DNA of 64,000 nucleotides from an uncultured Flavobacteriales bacterium (GTDB lineage Bacteria; Bacteroidota; Bacteroidia; CAIKAF01). Numbering within the stretch: the stretch's first letter is position 1; the number at the start of each line of letters is the position of its first letter. The notes below the pieces were generated by a model. The model was not told the DNA's origin. It saw only the letters and a list, made by a program, of their open reading frames with translations, and made no database searches. Positions 7,249 through 16,455 of the stretch are shown one piece after another. Made by a program: the position numbers and the translations under genes. Where the stretch lies: positions 1 to 64,000 of the forward strand of contig CAIKAF010000007.1 of NCBI GenBank assembly GCA_903825395.1. The letters run 5' to 3'.

Positions 7249-8820
7249 TTAATACGTAATTACAATTTGTCCATGTCCATTTCGGATGCCGGTTTGCATG
7301 GAAGCATTGCTGAGGGTTCCGGTGTAACCTGAGCCTCCACCGCCTGAAGCAGCAATGTTGGTTCCTACCGATTGGTATCCACCGCCACCGCCGCCATAAT
7401 AACCACCGCCACCGCCGCCGGCTGTTGCATCGGTTCCAGGGAAACCGTTTCCTCCTTGGCCCCAAGAACCAGCCGAGCCGCTGCCGGATGATGGAGAAGA
7501 GCCACCACCTTGACCGCCACTGCTCGGAGTTCCACCCCCACCACCATAGGCAAATGCGCCTCCATTATTAACCGTTCCTGCCGAATTTCCCGACAAGCCA
7601 CCGCCCTCTCCTGCATTTGTGAAATTGAAATTCCCTGAATACAGAGCACAGCGCCCGCCGCCACCGCCAGCTACGATGATTCTGTCATTCAAAGTGGTGC
7701 CGCCCAATCTGACATCGGTTCCTCCACCGCCACCCCCACTTGTGGACATACTTGAATGTCCAGCCCCGCCACCATTCCAACCTCCGCTTGGATTTCCTCC
7801 TTGTCCCCCGACAAATAAATATAAATCTTGTCCTGGGTTTACAGCTAAATCCCCTTTCGCATACCCCCCTGCCGCTCCGGAGTTGCCACCCTGTGCTCCC
7901 CAGCATTCCAATGTTACACTGCTGACGCAGGTGGCGGGAACCGTCCAACTTTGTTGACCGCCCGTGTAATTGAACGTAACCTGATTTTGGCCCGGAGCTG
8001 GGCAATTGGTGACGGTAATGGATTGAGTAGAACTATCGGTACAGCCGTTGAGATCGGTGACCACCAATTTCACCGAATTCACACCGGTTGAAGAATAGGT
8101 AACCGAAGGATTTGCCGAGGTTGATGTGGCGGGGCTTCCATTTTGGAAGGTCCATGCATATTGCAGTCCGGTGCTGCTGGCAGAAAAGACAGCAGCTTGA
8201 TTGGTAATGGGCTGGGCGGGATTGACGCTAAAGGTTGGATCGGGATTGGCGGCCAGGTAGTTCATAGAAACCAAAGGGGCAGTGCCGCAAAAATTAGAGG
8301 CTTCGACAGAAATGCTTCCTGAACCGGAACCAAAGTCAATGCTAACCAAGGTGTCGCCTTGGCCGGATTGGATGCTGGCTCCACCTGTAGCTGTCCAGGT
8401 GTACTGCGTGGCACCGGGAACGGCAGATACATAAAACGATACGCCCGTTTGTTGAGCGCATACCTGATTGGGGCCTTGGATGGAGCTGGGTGCAGAGGGG
8501 GCAGAAGAACAGGCGCAGGAAAAGGCTTTCCAGCCGGTGGAGTGGTACACTTCCATGCATTCGGTGCTGGTATTGTAAATCATTAAACCTGCTGCGGGGT
8601 TCGAAATTCCGTTGCGTTGAGCCGTAGTAAGCCGGGGCAGCAGAACTCCGCCGGTGCTGGATTTCACCTCAAGCGTTGCTGAAGGATCGGCCGGGGTATT
8701 GGAACCGATGGTAACCCCTTGAGCGAATAATTTTGGTGGAAAATTCAGAACTAAGGCAATCAGGAGAAATCCTGAGTTTCGGAAGCCGCTGTAGCTGAAG
8801 AGCAAAGGAAGAATACGCAT
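7249..8820 (-). CDS. secreted glycine-rich surface protein with PKD domains
   Basis: A 523-residue exported protein. After a signal peptide (about 1-34) comes a module found widely in Bacteroidota surface proteins (ATLEVKSSTGGVLLPRLTTA, then NPAAGLMIYNTSTECMEVY). A PKD-like domain (about 108-190) and a PKD domain (about 195-275) follow. The last ~230 residues are a glycine-rich domain that starts QQSWTVPA and VTLECWGAQGG, contains poly-Gly runs and IIVAGGGGGR, and ends GHGQIVITY. That C-terminal pattern resembles the Gly_rich domain of ALK/LTK receptors. A paralogue lies at 21847-23217. Export is likely; no standard T9SS sorting domain is visible. Function unknown, perhaps adhesion. Confidence 0.7.
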   Translation of the reverse strand: MRILPLLFSYSGFRNSGFLLIALVLNFPPKLFAQGVTIGSNTPADPSATLEVKSSTGGVLLPRLTTAQRNGISNPAAGLMIYNTSTECMEVYHSTGWKAFSCACSSAPSAPSSIQGPNQVCAQQTGVSFYVSAVPGATQYTWTATGGASIQSGQGDTLVSIDFGSGSGSISVEASNFCGTAPLVSMNYLAANPDPTFSVNPAQPITNQAAVFSASSTGLQYAWTFQNGSPATSTSANPSVTYSSTGVNSVKLVVTDLNGCTDSSTQSITVTNCPAPGQNQVTFNYTGGQQSWTVPATCVSSVTLECWGAQGGNSGAAGGYAKGDLAVNPGQDLYLFVGGQGGNPSGGWNGGGAGHSSMSTSGGGGGGTDVRLGGTTLNDRIIVAGGGGGRCALYSGNFNFTNAGEGGGLSGNSAGTVNNGGAFAYGGGGGTPSSGGQGGGSSPSSGSGSAGSWGQGGNGFPGTDATAGGGGGGYYGGGGGGYQSVGTNIAASGGGGSGYTGTLSNASMQTGIRNGHGQIVITY

Positions 8821-8891
8821 AAAATAAGGTCGATGTATTTCAAGGCGTGAAGATAGGCAGAAATGCCGGTTGAAAAACGCTTAAGGATTGA

Positions 8892-9044
8892 GGCCGCGGC
8901 AGGGATGGAAGTAGGTAGCCCGCATCGGTGGAGCCGTAGGCGGCGCGAGGTGGAGGGGGCGACCTTGGGAGCCACCCGGAACCCGCTGCCGGCACGGCTG
9001 CACCGGAGGACTACCTCTGACAGCCCGTTTGCCGCCCAAAAAAA
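8892..9044. repeat. rod-like structured intergenic repeat, copy 1
   Basis: Member of a five-copy family. Read on the minus strand it starts directly after the mgtE stop TGA as T7 then GGGCGGC. The base pairs as GCGGC (8896-8900) with GCCGC (9031-9035), followed by AGGTAG with CTACCT. The apical motif GGCGACCTTGGGAGCC is clasped by GGTGG and CCACC. The middle stem differs from the other copies but is still complementary (CGGTG..AGCCGT with ACGGCT..CACCG). Confidence 0.75.
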
Positions 9045-10403
9045 TCACATAAAAACACCGTACATCAGCCGTCCAATGGAAAAATAGAGCAGCAGGCCAA
9101 TGATGTCGTTCATGGTGGTGATGAAGGGGCCGGTGGCTAAGGCGGGATCGACGCTGAAGCGGTTCAGCGTGAGTGGAATGAAGGTGCCCAGGACGGAAGA
9201 GCAAACGATGACAGCAACCATAGCGGTGCTTACGGTAAGGGCCAATTCAGCGGATTCTCGACTGAAAAAATAACTGTACAGCAAAATGACCAAGGCACAG
9301 ACAAAGCCATTGATCAGCCCTATGCTTAATTCCTTGAAAAACTTGTTCCATAGGCGGCCGTGCTGAAGATTGCCGCTGGCTATGCCTTGCACCACGATGG
9401 CCGAGCTTTGGACTCCGGCGTTGCCGCCCATGGCTGCTACCAGCGGAATAAAAAAAGCCATTTCAGGGTGCAATTGAATTTCAGTTTCGTAGCGGCCAAT
9501 CACTTGTGCCCCCATGATTCCGCCAAACAAACCCACCAACAGCCAGGGCAATCGGGCGCGGGTAAGAATGGCGATGCTGTCGTCGGCTTCTACATCTTCA
9601 GACAGACCGGCCTGCAATTGGTAATCTTTTTCGGCTTCTTCTTGAATGACGTCCACCACATCATCGATGGTAATTCTGCCCAGCAGTTTCAGGTTGGCGT
9701 CCACTACCGGCAAGGCAACCAGGTCGTATTTTTGCATGGTTTGAGCCACCTTTTCCTTGCTGGAATTTACATTGACGTACACCACCTCGTCTAGAATAAT
9801 ATCGCTCAGGGGTTGGCTGTCGGGAGCCAGCAGAATGCGTTTTAAGGGCAGAATTCCTTTCAGTTGGTTGTCGTTGTTCACCACATACACGGTGTACACA
9901 TTATCAATGTCTTGAGCCTGGTTTCTAATTTCATTAAAAATGGTAACCCGATCCCAATTTTCATTGATTTGGACCAATTCTTTGGCCATGAGACCGCCGG
10001 CGGAATCTTCATCGTAGCGCAGCAAATCTTCGATGTCTGAGGCCAGTTCCCGGTCTTGGATTTCTGCCAGAATTTCGCGTTGCCGTTCTTGGGGAAGGTC
10101 TGCCAGGATATCTGCCGCATCGTCGGAATCGATGTGTTCAGAGAATTGGTCGGCGATTTCTTTGGAGGAAATTTGTTCCAGGAACTTTTCCCTGAAATCT
10201 TCGTCCAACTCGGTTAGGACATCAGCGGCGAGGCTGTCTTCGAGCTGATGGTACAGCAGAAGGGCATCTTGGGCCGCGAGGTCTTCCATAATGCCCGCCA
10301 AATCGCTGGGGTGTAAGCCCTCGATGCTTGTGGATAAAGCCTCGGTATTGCCTGTTTGAAGGCATGTTGACACATGTTCCAGGAAATCGGGCGTCAGTTC
10401 CAT
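9045..10403 (-). CDS. mgtE: magnesium transporter MgtE
   Basis: A 452-residue Mg2+ channel of the inner membrane. The N-terminal MgtE helical domain (about 10-130) has the typical DAADILADLPQERQREIL repeat. A pair of CBS domains (about 135-255) senses Mg2+. The C-terminal membrane domain has about five helices (275-450) with the conserved PLVAAMGGNAGVQSSAIVVQ and DPALATGPFITTMNDIIGL segments that line the pore. The start ATG lies 12 bp downstream of the rsmA stop, so both are probably on one transcript. The stop TGA is directly joined to a structured repeat. Confidence 0.95.
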   Translation of the reverse strand: MELTPDFLEHVSTCLQTGNTEALSTSIEGLHPSDLAGIMEDLAAQDALLLYHQLEDSLAADVLTELDEDFREKFLEQISSKEIADQFSEHIDSDDAADILADLPQERQREILAEIQDRELASDIEDLLRYDEDSAGGLMAKELVQINENWDRVTIFNEIRNQAQDIDNVYTVYVVNNDNQLKGILPLKRILLAPDSQPLSDIILDEVVYVNVNSSKEKVAQTMQKYDLVALPVVDANLKLLGRITIDDVVDVIQEEAEKDYQLQAGLSEDVEADDSIAILTRARLPWLLVGLFGGIMGAQVIGRYETEIQLHPEMAFFIPLVAAMGGNAGVQSSAIVVQGIASGNLQHGRLWNKFFKELSIGLINGFVCALVILLYSYFFSRESAELALTVSTAMVAVIVCSSVLGTFIPLTLNRFSVDPALATGPFITTMNDIIGLLLYFSIGRLMYGVFM

Positions 10404-10415
10404 GAGCGGTGAGGT

Positions 10416-11192
10416 TTATTGGTTCATAGCCCGTGCGGCGTCCATATATTGAGGTACAGAAATTTGTTCAGCCCTTAAACTAAGTAAGGGTGGGGGGAAC
10501 GATTGCTGGGCCAAAGGTAGTCCTGACAGCGCGTTTTTCAAAGTTTTTCTTCGTTGATTGAAGGCCATTTTAACCACAGATTTGAAGGCGTGCAAAGGCA
10601 AGTCATCGTGGTACGTCTGTGGGCGCCGTACAAAGCGAACCACGGCCGAGTCCACCTTGGGAGGAGGATTAAAGGCATTGGGAGGAAGCGTGAACAGCAG
10701 TTCGGTGGAATAAAATGCCTGAGTTAACACCGAGGTAATGCCGTAGGTTTTTGAGCCATGTGGGGCACAAAGGCGCTGGGCCACTTCTTTTTGGAACATG
10801 CCTACCATAACCGGAAATTGCTGCTGATGATCGAGCAGTTTAAAAACGATTTCAGTAGAGATGTTGTAGGGAAAATTGCCCACCAGCGCGAACTGTTGAG
10901 TGCCGGGTGGGGATTGTTTCAAGAAATCGCCGAACAACCAATGGATGTGATTTCCGGCAAAGGTTTGCTCCAATCTTTCGTGCAAATCGCGGTCGATTTC
11001 AGAAACCCATAGCTCTCTTTTTAGGGAAAGTAGCACTTTTGTAAGGGCGCCTTCTCCGGGGCCAACCTCCCAGATGTCGCCTTCTGGCCACACTTCGGCT
11101 ATTGCCAGAACCGTTTTTTCGATGGCAGATGCATCCAGCAAAAAATGCTGACCAAATTGTTTTTTATGTTGGTGATTCTTTTGAGCGGGCAT
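10416..11192 (-). CDS. rsmA: 16S rRNA (adenine1518/1519-N6) dimethyltransferase RsmA
   Basis: A 258-residue SAM-dependent enzyme (KsgA) that dimethylates two adenines in the 3' hairpin of 16S rRNA during small-subunit maturation. Visible motifs are KKQFGQHFLLD (N-terminal substrate loop), EVGPGEGALT (SAM motif I), DFL and the catalytic LVGNFPYNISTEI. The ATG at 11192 is chosen over one 30 nt upstream (11222) because the family starts near KK.FGQHFL and a TACCTTCG promoter element occupies 11206-11199 between the two. mgtE follows 12 bp downstream in the same direction. Confidence 0.93.
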   Translation of the reverse strand: MPAQKNHQHKKQFGQHFLLDASAIEKTVLAIAEVWPEGDIWEVGPGEGALTKVLLSLKRELWVSEIDRDLHERLEQTFAGNHIHWLFGDFLKQSPPGTQQFALVGNFPYNISTEIVFKLLDHQQQFPVMVGMFQKEVAQRLCAPHGSKTYGITSVLTQAFYSTELLFTLPPNAFNPPPKVDSAVVRFVRRPQTYHDDLPLHAFKSVVKMAFNQRRKTLKNALSGLPLAQQSFPPPLLSLRAEQISVPQYMDAARAMNQ

Positions 11193-11198
11193 GTGCCA

Positions 11199-11206
11199 CG
11201 AAGGTA
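11199..11206 (-). promoter_or_regulatory. -7 promoter element of rsmA
   Basis: On the minus strand this reads TACCTTCG, 6 bp before the rsmA ATG. Transcription would start about at the ATG, giving a leaderless or nearly leaderless mRNA. It faces away from the transketolase -7 element at 11227-11234, with only 20 bp between them. Confidence 0.5.
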
Positions 11207-11226
11207 GGGAATATGGTGGCAATCTT

Positions 11227-11234
11227 TACCTTTG
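11227..11234 (+). promoter_or_regulatory. -7 promoter element of the transketolase operon
   Basis: TACCTTTG, a full TAnnTTTG match, lies 148 bp before the transketolase start and 19 bp before a 26-codon upstream frame. The two polymerases at this divergent pair would overlap in their -33 regions. Confidence 0.45.
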
Positions 11235-11253
11235 TAGCCATAGCTTGAATAAA

Positions 11254-11334
11254 ATGAATGAAATGCCAGTGGCGGGAACAGAACAGATTGAAAATGGGGA
11301 GTCGCTTGCACTAAACCACCAATTGGCTTTTTAA
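11254..11334 (+). CDS. possible 26-residue leader peptide
   Basis: ATG to TAA open frame (starts MNEMPVAGTEQ, ends NHQLAF) placed 19 bp after a TACCTTTG promoter element and 48 bp before the transketolase N-half. Position suggests a translated upstream frame. The peptide has no recognisable family or attenuator-like codon run, so it may be chance. Confidence 0.25.
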   Translation: MNEMPVAGTEQIENGESLALNHQLAF

Positions 11335-11382
11335 GAATTCAAGTCCTTTAATATTGAACACATATATAGATACACAGAATAC

Positions 11383-12228
11383 ATGGAAATAAATCAACTT
11401 CAGGATATTTGCAACCAGGTCAGGCGAGATATAGTTCGCATGGTTCATGGGGTTCAATCGGGGCACCCGGGTGGGTCGCTTGGCTGCACCGAATTTTTAG
11501 TGAGTTTGTATTTTAACCGATTGAGGCATCGGGCTCCTATTTTTTCGATGGATGGCTTGGGAGAAGATTTGTTTTTCCTCTCCAACGGGCATATTTCTCC
11601 GGTGTTCTATTCTGTGTTGGCCCGTTCGGGTTATTTTGAAGAGGCAGAATTGGCGAGTTTTAGAAAAATAAATTCAAGATTGCAGGGGCATCCAACTACG
11701 GCCGAGCATTTGCCTGGAGTGCGCATTGCTTCGGGCTCATTGGGTCAGGGCTTAAGTGTGGGAATTGGTGCGGCTTTAGCCAAAAAGCAAAATGGAGATC
11801 CGTATTTGGTGTACACCTTGCATGGAGATGGAGAGCTTCAAGAAGGGCAAATTTGGGAAGCTGTGATGTATGCTGCTGCCAATCAGGTTGACAACCTGAT
11901 TGCTACCGTAGATTGGAATGGCCAACAGATTGATGGTTCAACCAAAGAAGTCTGCGATTTGGGCAATTTGCCGGCCAAATTTCAAGCCTTTGGTTGGGAA
12001 GTTGTTCATGTTGAGCAAGGGAATTCTGTAGAAGCTATTTTAAATGGACTGGAAGACTGTGTTTCAAAAACGGGACAGGGAAAGCCAGTGGTTCTTCTTT
12101 TGAATACCATCATGGGTCATGGAGTAGATTTTATGATGGGTAGTCATGCCTGGCATGGCATAGCGCCCAATGACGAGCAATTGGCCTCGGCCCTGGCCCA
12201 AAATCCTGAAACCTTGGAAGATTATTAA
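11383..12228 (+). CDS. tktA: transketolase, N-terminal (TPP pyrophosphate-binding) subunit
   Basis: A 281-residue protein equal to the N-terminal half of transketolase, which moves two-carbon units between sugar phosphates in the pentose phosphate pathway. It has SGHPGGSLGC, LGQGLSVGIGAA and the TPP-binding HGDGELQEGQIWEA. The C-terminal half is encoded 3 bp downstream. Such split transketolases are known from archaea and many bacteria including Bacteroidota, so this is not a broken gene. The start agrees with the family N-terminus. Confidence 0.9.
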   Translation: MEINQLQDICNQVRRDIVRMVHGVQSGHPGGSLGCTEFLVSLYFNRLRHRAPIFSMDGLGEDLFFLSNGHISPVFYSVLARSGYFEEAELASFRKINSRLQGHPTTAEHLPGVRIASGSLGQGLSVGIGAALAKKQNGDPYLVYTLHGDGELQEGQIWEAVMYAAANQVDNLIATVDWNGQQIDGSTKEVCDLGNLPAKFQAFGWEVVHVEQGNSVEAILNGLEDCVSKTGQGKPVVLLLNTIMGHGVDFMMGSHAWHGIAPNDEQLASALAQNPETLEDY

Positions 12229-12231
12229 CGT

Positions 12232-13209
12232 ATGAGCAGCATTTTAAATCAATTTCCGTTCACGGAGAAAAAAGATACCCGTTCCGGTTTTGGAGCCGCG
12301 CTAACTAAACTGGGCGAGACCAATCCGAAGGTGGTGGCATTGACTGCTGATTTGGCAGGCTCTTTAAAAATGAATGAATTTGCCAAGCAATTTCCAGACC
12401 GGTTTTATCAGATTGGAATTGCCGAAGCCAATATGATGGGCATTGCCGCAGGAATGACCATTGGAGGATTAATACCTTTTACGGGTACATTCGCCAATTT
12501 TTCTACCGGCAGGGTGTACGATCAAATACGTCAGTCCATTGCGTATTCTCAGAAAAATGTAAAAATCTGTGCCAGTCATGCCGGATTGACCTTGGGCGAG
12601 GATGGAGCTACCCACCAGATTTTGGAGGACATTGGCATGATGCGGATGTTGCCCAACATGACTGTAATTTGCCCGGCAGATTACAATGAAACCTACGCAG
12701 CTACCCTGGCAATTGCTGAACATGATGGTCCTGTGTATCTTCGGTTTGGCCGACCTTCTTGGCCTGTATTTATGGATCAAACCCGCTTTCCATTTGTGTT
12801 GGGAAAAGCGAATGTTTTGGTGGAAGGAAGCGATGTAACCATAATAGCTACAGGCCATATGGTATGGAAAGCCATAGAAGCCGCTGAAATACTTCGGGAA
12901 CGGGGGGTGCATGCGGAGGTAATCAATATACATACCATTAAGCCCTTGGACGAAGAGGCCGTTTTGGCTTCGGTGCAAAAGACAGGCTGTGTGGTTACAG
13001 CAGAAGAGCACAATATGTTTGGAGGATTGGGTGAAGCAGTGGCCCGGGTTTTAAGTTTAAATTATCCCGCACCTCAGGAGTTTATCGCTGTAAATGATAC
13101 CTTTGGGGAAAGCGGAACTCCAACCGAATTGCTAACCAAATATGGTTTGGATACGCCTCAAATGGTGGCTGCAGCTGAAACCGCAGTTCGCCGTAAGACT
13201 ACAAAGTAA
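12232..13209 (+). CDS. tktB: transketolase, C-terminal (pyrimidine-binding) subunit
   Basis: A 325-residue partner of the preceding protein. It contains the pyrimidine-binding domain ([15 protein letters not shown] with the Glu that activates [18 protein letters not shown]) and the C-terminal transketolase domain ([36 protein letters not shown]). The two chains should assemble into an alpha2beta2 enzyme. It is spaced 3 bp from the upstream half and 2 bp from the DUF4290 gene, forming a tight operon that runs on towards murA. Confidence 0.9.
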   Translation: MSSILNQFPFTEKKDTRSGFGAALTKLGETNPKVVALTADLAGSLKMNEFAKQFPDRFYQIGIAEANMMGIAAGMTIGGLIPFTGTFANFSTGRVYDQIRQSIAYSQKNVKICASHAGLTLGEDGATHQILEDIGMMRMLPNMTVICPADYNETYAATLAIAEHDGPVYLRFGRPSWPVFMDQTRFPFVLGKANVLVEGSDVTIIATGHMVWKAIEAAEILRERGVHAEVINIHTIKPLDEEAVLASVQKTGCVVTAEEHNMFGGLGEAVARVLSLNYPAPQEFIAVNDTFGESGTPTELLTKYGLDTPQMVAAAETAVRRKTTK

Positions 13210-13211
13210 GT

Positions 13212-13880
13212 ATGGAATACAATTCTCAGCGCCCCCGAATCAAACTTCCTGAATATGGTCGAGCCATTCAATCGATGGTGAATGAAGTACTTCAAATTGA
13301 GGATCGGGAAAAACGATTGAAGGCCGCCACCAACCTGATTCAGGTGATGAGCACCATTAATCCAACCACGAAGGAATTAAAGGAAACCGAAGAAATTCAG
13401 CAGAAGCTTTGGGATCATCTATTTATTATGTCTGATTTTGCGTTGGATGTAGATAGTCCGTATCCCATGCCCGATCCAAACCATGCCGAAAAACGCCCGG
13501 AGCGCCTTGCGTATCCAAAACCGGGATTGGCCAAAAAACATTATGGTCGGTTTATTTTGGAGTTTATTGAAAAGGCGAAAGAAATGGAGGCGGGCCCTAC
13601 CCGCGATGCCTTTTTGGAAGTCTTGGGCAATTTGATGAAAAAGGCCTATTTGCAATACAATCAAGGCACGGTTACTGAAGAATTGTTGCGGGAACATTTG
13701 ATAGAGCTTTCAGGTGGAGTTCTTTCATTTCCAGAAGGTTTGCGTTTTCGCCCTTCTGCTGAATTGATGGCAGGTATTCCTTTGGCGGGAAGTGTTCAGC
13801 GCAGTACAGCCCCGCGCAAGAAAAAGAAAAAGAAACCCACGGGATTTCGGCCGGCAGCCCGTCCCGGATCTAATCGATAA
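13212..13880 (+). CDS. DUF4290 protein
   Basis: A 222-residue protein of the Bacteroidota-specific DUF4290 family, recognised from MEYNSQRPRIKLPEYGRAIQ, KLWDHLFIMSDFALDVDSPY and the helical segment that follows. The last ~25 residues are a basic KKKKKKPTGF-type tail, which suggests nucleic-acid or membrane contact. It sits between transketolase and murA, 3 bp before murA. Its function is not known to me. No signal peptide, so it is cytoplasmic. Confidence 0.85.
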   Translation: MEYNSQRPRIKLPEYGRAIQSMVNEVLQIEDREKRLKAATNLIQVMSTINPTTKELKETEEIQQKLWDHLFIMSDFALDVDSPYPMPDPNHAEKRPERLAYPKPGLAKKHYGRFILEFIEKAKEMEAGPTRDAFLEVLGNLMKKAYLQYNQGTVTEELLREHLIELSGGVLSFPEGLRFRPSAELMAGIPLAGSVQRSTAPRKKKKKKPTGFRPAARPGSNR

Positions 13881-13883
13881 ATC

Positions 13884-15194
13884 ATGGCAGGACAAACGTT
13901 TATTGTTCAGGGAGGCAACTCTTTAAAAGGGTCAATTACTCCTCAAGGAGCTAAAAATGAAGCTCTTCAAATTCTGTGTGCGGTGGTAGCCACTGCCGAA
14001 GAAGTGGTGGTAGAAAACGTGCCCGAAATACATGATGTATTGCGGTTGATTGACATTTTGGCCGACATGGGCGTACAGGTTTCAAAAAAAGAAAAGGGCG
14101 TCTATTCGTTTACGGCAAGCCATATCGATTTTGAATACCTAGAGTCGGACGCCTTTATTGCTTCGGCCGGAAAACTTCGGGGTAGCATCATGCTGATGGG
14201 GGCTTTGCTGGGGCGGTTTGGAAAAGGATTTATTCCCAGACCAGGGGGAGATAAAATTGGCAGAAGGCATTTGGACACCCATTTTATTGGCTTGATGGAG
14301 CTGGGAGGAGTAATAGAAGCCGACCCGCGCCGATTTTTATACCACGGCAGCACCAAGGGGTTAAAAGGGAAGTTCATCCACATGGAAGAAATTTCAGTGA
14401 CCGGCACGGCCAATGTAGTATTGGCTGCGGTGTTTGCGGAAGGCACGACCCAAATTTACAATGCCGCCTGTGAGCCTTATGTACAGCAGCTGTGTCAGAT
14501 GTTGGCGCGAATGGGGGCCAAGATTGAAGGCATTGGATCAAACTTGTTGGTAATCCATGGGGTTAAAGAACTGAAGGGCACGACCCACCGCATCTTGCCC
14601 GATATGATTGAGGTAGGAAGTTTCATTGGGTTGGCCGCTATGACTCAATCGGAAATAACCATAAAAAATGTAGGCCTTCCTCATTTGGGAATTATCCCAA
14701 GGATTTTTGAAAAATTGGGGATTATTCTGGTGAAAAATGGAGATGATTTGATTGTTCCCCAACAGAAAAGCTACGAAATTGACACCTTTATGGAAGGGGG
14801 CATTTTGACCATTTACGATGCTCCCTGGCCCGGGTTTACTCCTGATTTGATTTCTGTATTGCTGGTAACCGCCATTCAAGCCAAGGGAAGCATTCTGATT
14901 CATCAGAAAATGTTTGAAAGCAGGTTGTTTTTTACCGACAAACTCATTGATATGGGGGCTCAAATTATCTTGTGCGACCCGCACAGGGCTACCGTAATTG
15001 GGTTAGACCGTAAGCATCCCTTGCGTGGCATTGAGATGTCGTCGCCGGATATTCGTGCGGGCGTAGCCTTGTTGATTGCAGCGTTATCGGCCGAGGGAAG
15101 CAGCAAAATTCACAACATTGAACAGATAGATCGGGGGTATGAAGCGATAGATCAACGTTTGAATGCACTGGGTGCAAAAATTCAACGGATTTAA
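13884..15194 (+). CDS. murA: UDP-N-acetylglucosamine 1-carboxyvinyltransferase MurA
   Basis: A 436-residue EPSP-synthase-fold enzyme that adds enolpyruvate to UDP-GlcNAc, the first committed step of peptidoglycan synthesis. The KNEALQILCAVV substrate segment and the closing DIRAGVALLIAAL segment are clear. In the mobile catalytic loop, where most MurA have GGC.IGAR, this protein has PRPGGDKIGRR: Asp123 (codon 14250-14252) replaces the Cys that fosfomycin alkylates. Asp variants in other bacteria are active and fosfomycin-insensitive. It is the last gene of the transketolase-DUF4290-murA run; the TlpA gene follows after 39 bp. Confidence 0.95.
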   Translation: MAGQTFIVQGGNSLKGSITPQGAKNEALQILCAVVATAEEVVVENVPEIHDVLRLIDILADMGVQVSKKEKGVYSFTASHIDFEYLESDAFIASAGKLRGSIMLMGALLGRFGKGFIPRPGGDKIGRRHLDTHFIGLMELGGVIEADPRRFLYHGSTKGLKGKFIHMEEISVTGTANVVLAAVFAEGTTQIYNAACEPYVQQLCQMLARMGAKIEGIGSNLLVIHGVKELKGTTHRILPDMIEVGSFIGLAAMTQSEITIKNVGLPHLGIIPRIFEKLGIILVKNGDDLIVPQQKSYEIDTFMEGGILTIYDAPWPGFTPDLISVLLVTAIQAKGSILIHQKMFESRLFFTDKLIDMGAQIILCDPHRATVIGLDRKHPLRGIEMSSPDIRAGVALLIAALSAEGSSKIHNIEQIDRGYEAIDQRLNALGAKIQRI

Positions 15195-15233
15195 TCGGGC
15201 ATGCTTTTTGTTCATTCGTCATAAAACAATCAA

Positions 15234-15785
15234 ATGATTTACCGCTTGAAACGTTCTAATTTAATGCTCCTGTTGTTGGCCGTTACCGCCATTTGCGGTG
15301 GGTTCCTATTGCGCGATGCTCCTGTACAAGACGTTGGTTTGCAATTGGGCAATAAAGCGCCTGAAATAAAAATGGCCAATCCCGACGGGCAGGAATTGAA
15401 ATTGTCGGATTTGAAAGGCTATGTGGTATTGATTGATTTTTGGGCTTCGTGGTGTGGGCCGTGTCGCAGAGAGAATCCTTTTGTAGTAAAGGCCTATCAA
15501 ACCTTTAAGGATAAAAAATTTGTGAATGGCAAAAAGGGTTTTGTCATCTTCAATGTATCCTTAGATCAAAACAAGGCTGCTTGGGTTGAAGCCATTCGCA
15601 AAGATGGACTGGAATGGAAATGGCATGTTTCAGATTTAAAATACTGGAACAATGCTGCAGCTCGGCAATATGGAATCAATTCGATTCCCGCCAATGTGTT
15701 GATTGATGGGAATGGAATAATAGTTGCCAAAAATTTGCGTGGACCAGCCTTAGAGCAACAACTGACGGCATTGCAGAAACCCTAA
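15234..15785 (+). CDS. TlpA/ResA-like membrane-anchored thioredoxin
   Basis: A 183-residue thiol-disulfide oxidoreductase. An N-terminal signal-anchor (about 9-26) places the thioredoxin fold in the periplasm. The active site is FWASWCGPCRREN (CxxC), preceded by the AlkC/TSA-type KAPEIKMANPDGQELKLSDL typical of TlpA/ResA. The cis-proline region is SIPANVLID. Such proteins reduce disulfides, for example in cytochrome c maturation or in folding of exported proteins. The specific partner is not evident from the neighbours. Confidence 0.85.
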   Translation: MIYRLKRSNLMLLLLAVTAICGGFLLRDAPVQDVGLQLGNKAPEIKMANPDGQELKLSDLKGYVVLIDFWASWCGPCRRENPFVVKAYQTFKDKKFVNGKKGFVIFNVSLDQNKAAWVEAIRKDGLEWKWHVSDLKYWNNAAARQYGINSIPANVLIDGNGIIVAKNLRGPALEQQLTALQKP

Positions 15786-15847
15786 TCGTTCAAGCAGGAA
15801 GACCGACAATTTGTCACCTTTTTTGCTTCTGGCAAACCCTTTGATGC

Positions 15848-16441
15848 ATGCGTTGGAAAAATTTAAGTTTAAGCCGTATGAAATCATCCACCGGTAAAGG
15901 GAAAAAGAAAGGAGGGGCATCCGCCGCAGAATCTACCGAAGAGCACCCATCAGCGATGTCTGATTCAACCTCAGGGCAACAGGAATCCACTGCAGAGGTC
16001 GAGGTGAATTGGGAGCAGAAATTAAAGGATTCAGAATACAAATACCTTCAGCTGTATGCTGAATTTGATAATTTCAGGAAGCGTACCGCGAAGGAGAGGC
16101 AAGAGCTGATTCAAACAGCTGCAGCTCCTGTATTTAGGGCCATTTTGCCAAGTTTGGATAACCTTGAACGGGCATTGAAAAACATGCGTGACTCTGGTGC
16201 CCGGGAAGAAGACATTAAAGGCATTGAATTGATTCAGCAGCAATTGTTGCGTGATTTGGCTGAACGAGGATTGGAAGCCATGGATGTGGTAGGTCAGGAT
16301 TTTAATCCAGATGAGCATGAAGCCATTACTCAGGTGCCGGGTGGGCCTGAAATGAAAAATAAAATTATTGACGTGTTGGAAAAAGGCTACACCATTCATG
16401 GCAAAATTGTACGGTTTGCCCGCGTCGTTGTTGGCAGCTAA
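15848..16441 (+). CDS. grpE: nucleotide exchange factor GrpE
   Basis: A protein of up to 197 residues that releases ADP from DnaK. After an acidic, disordered N-terminus comes the long helix ([34 protein letters not shown]) and the C-terminal beta domain ending [16 protein letters not shown], both diagnostic of GrpE. An ATG at 15878 ([11 protein letters not shown]) is an equally good start. dnaJ follows after 14 bp; dnaK is not in the window. Confidence 0.93.
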   Translation: MRWKNLSLSRMKSSTGKGKKKGGASAAESTEEHPSAMSDSTSGQQESTAEVEVNWEQKLKDSEYKYLQLYAEFDNFRKRTAKERQELIQTAAAPVFRAILPSLDNLERALKNMRDSGAREEDIKGIELIQQQLLRDLAERGLEAMDVVGQDFNPDEHEAITQVPGGPEMKNKIIDVLEKGYTIHGKIVRFARVVVGS

Positions 16442-16455
16442 GTCAAAAAGAAACC

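Noticed and set aside
7365..8005. Several open frames antisense or shifted to the glycine-rich gene
   Set aside because: GGN repeats leave all frames free of stops; the products are low-complexity Ala/Val/Pro strings with no start context.
11383..13209. Split transketolase as a frameshifted pseudogene
   Set aside because: The two halves are separated by a proper stop, a 3-bp gap and a fresh ATG, both are complete domains, and split transketolases are normal in this phylum.
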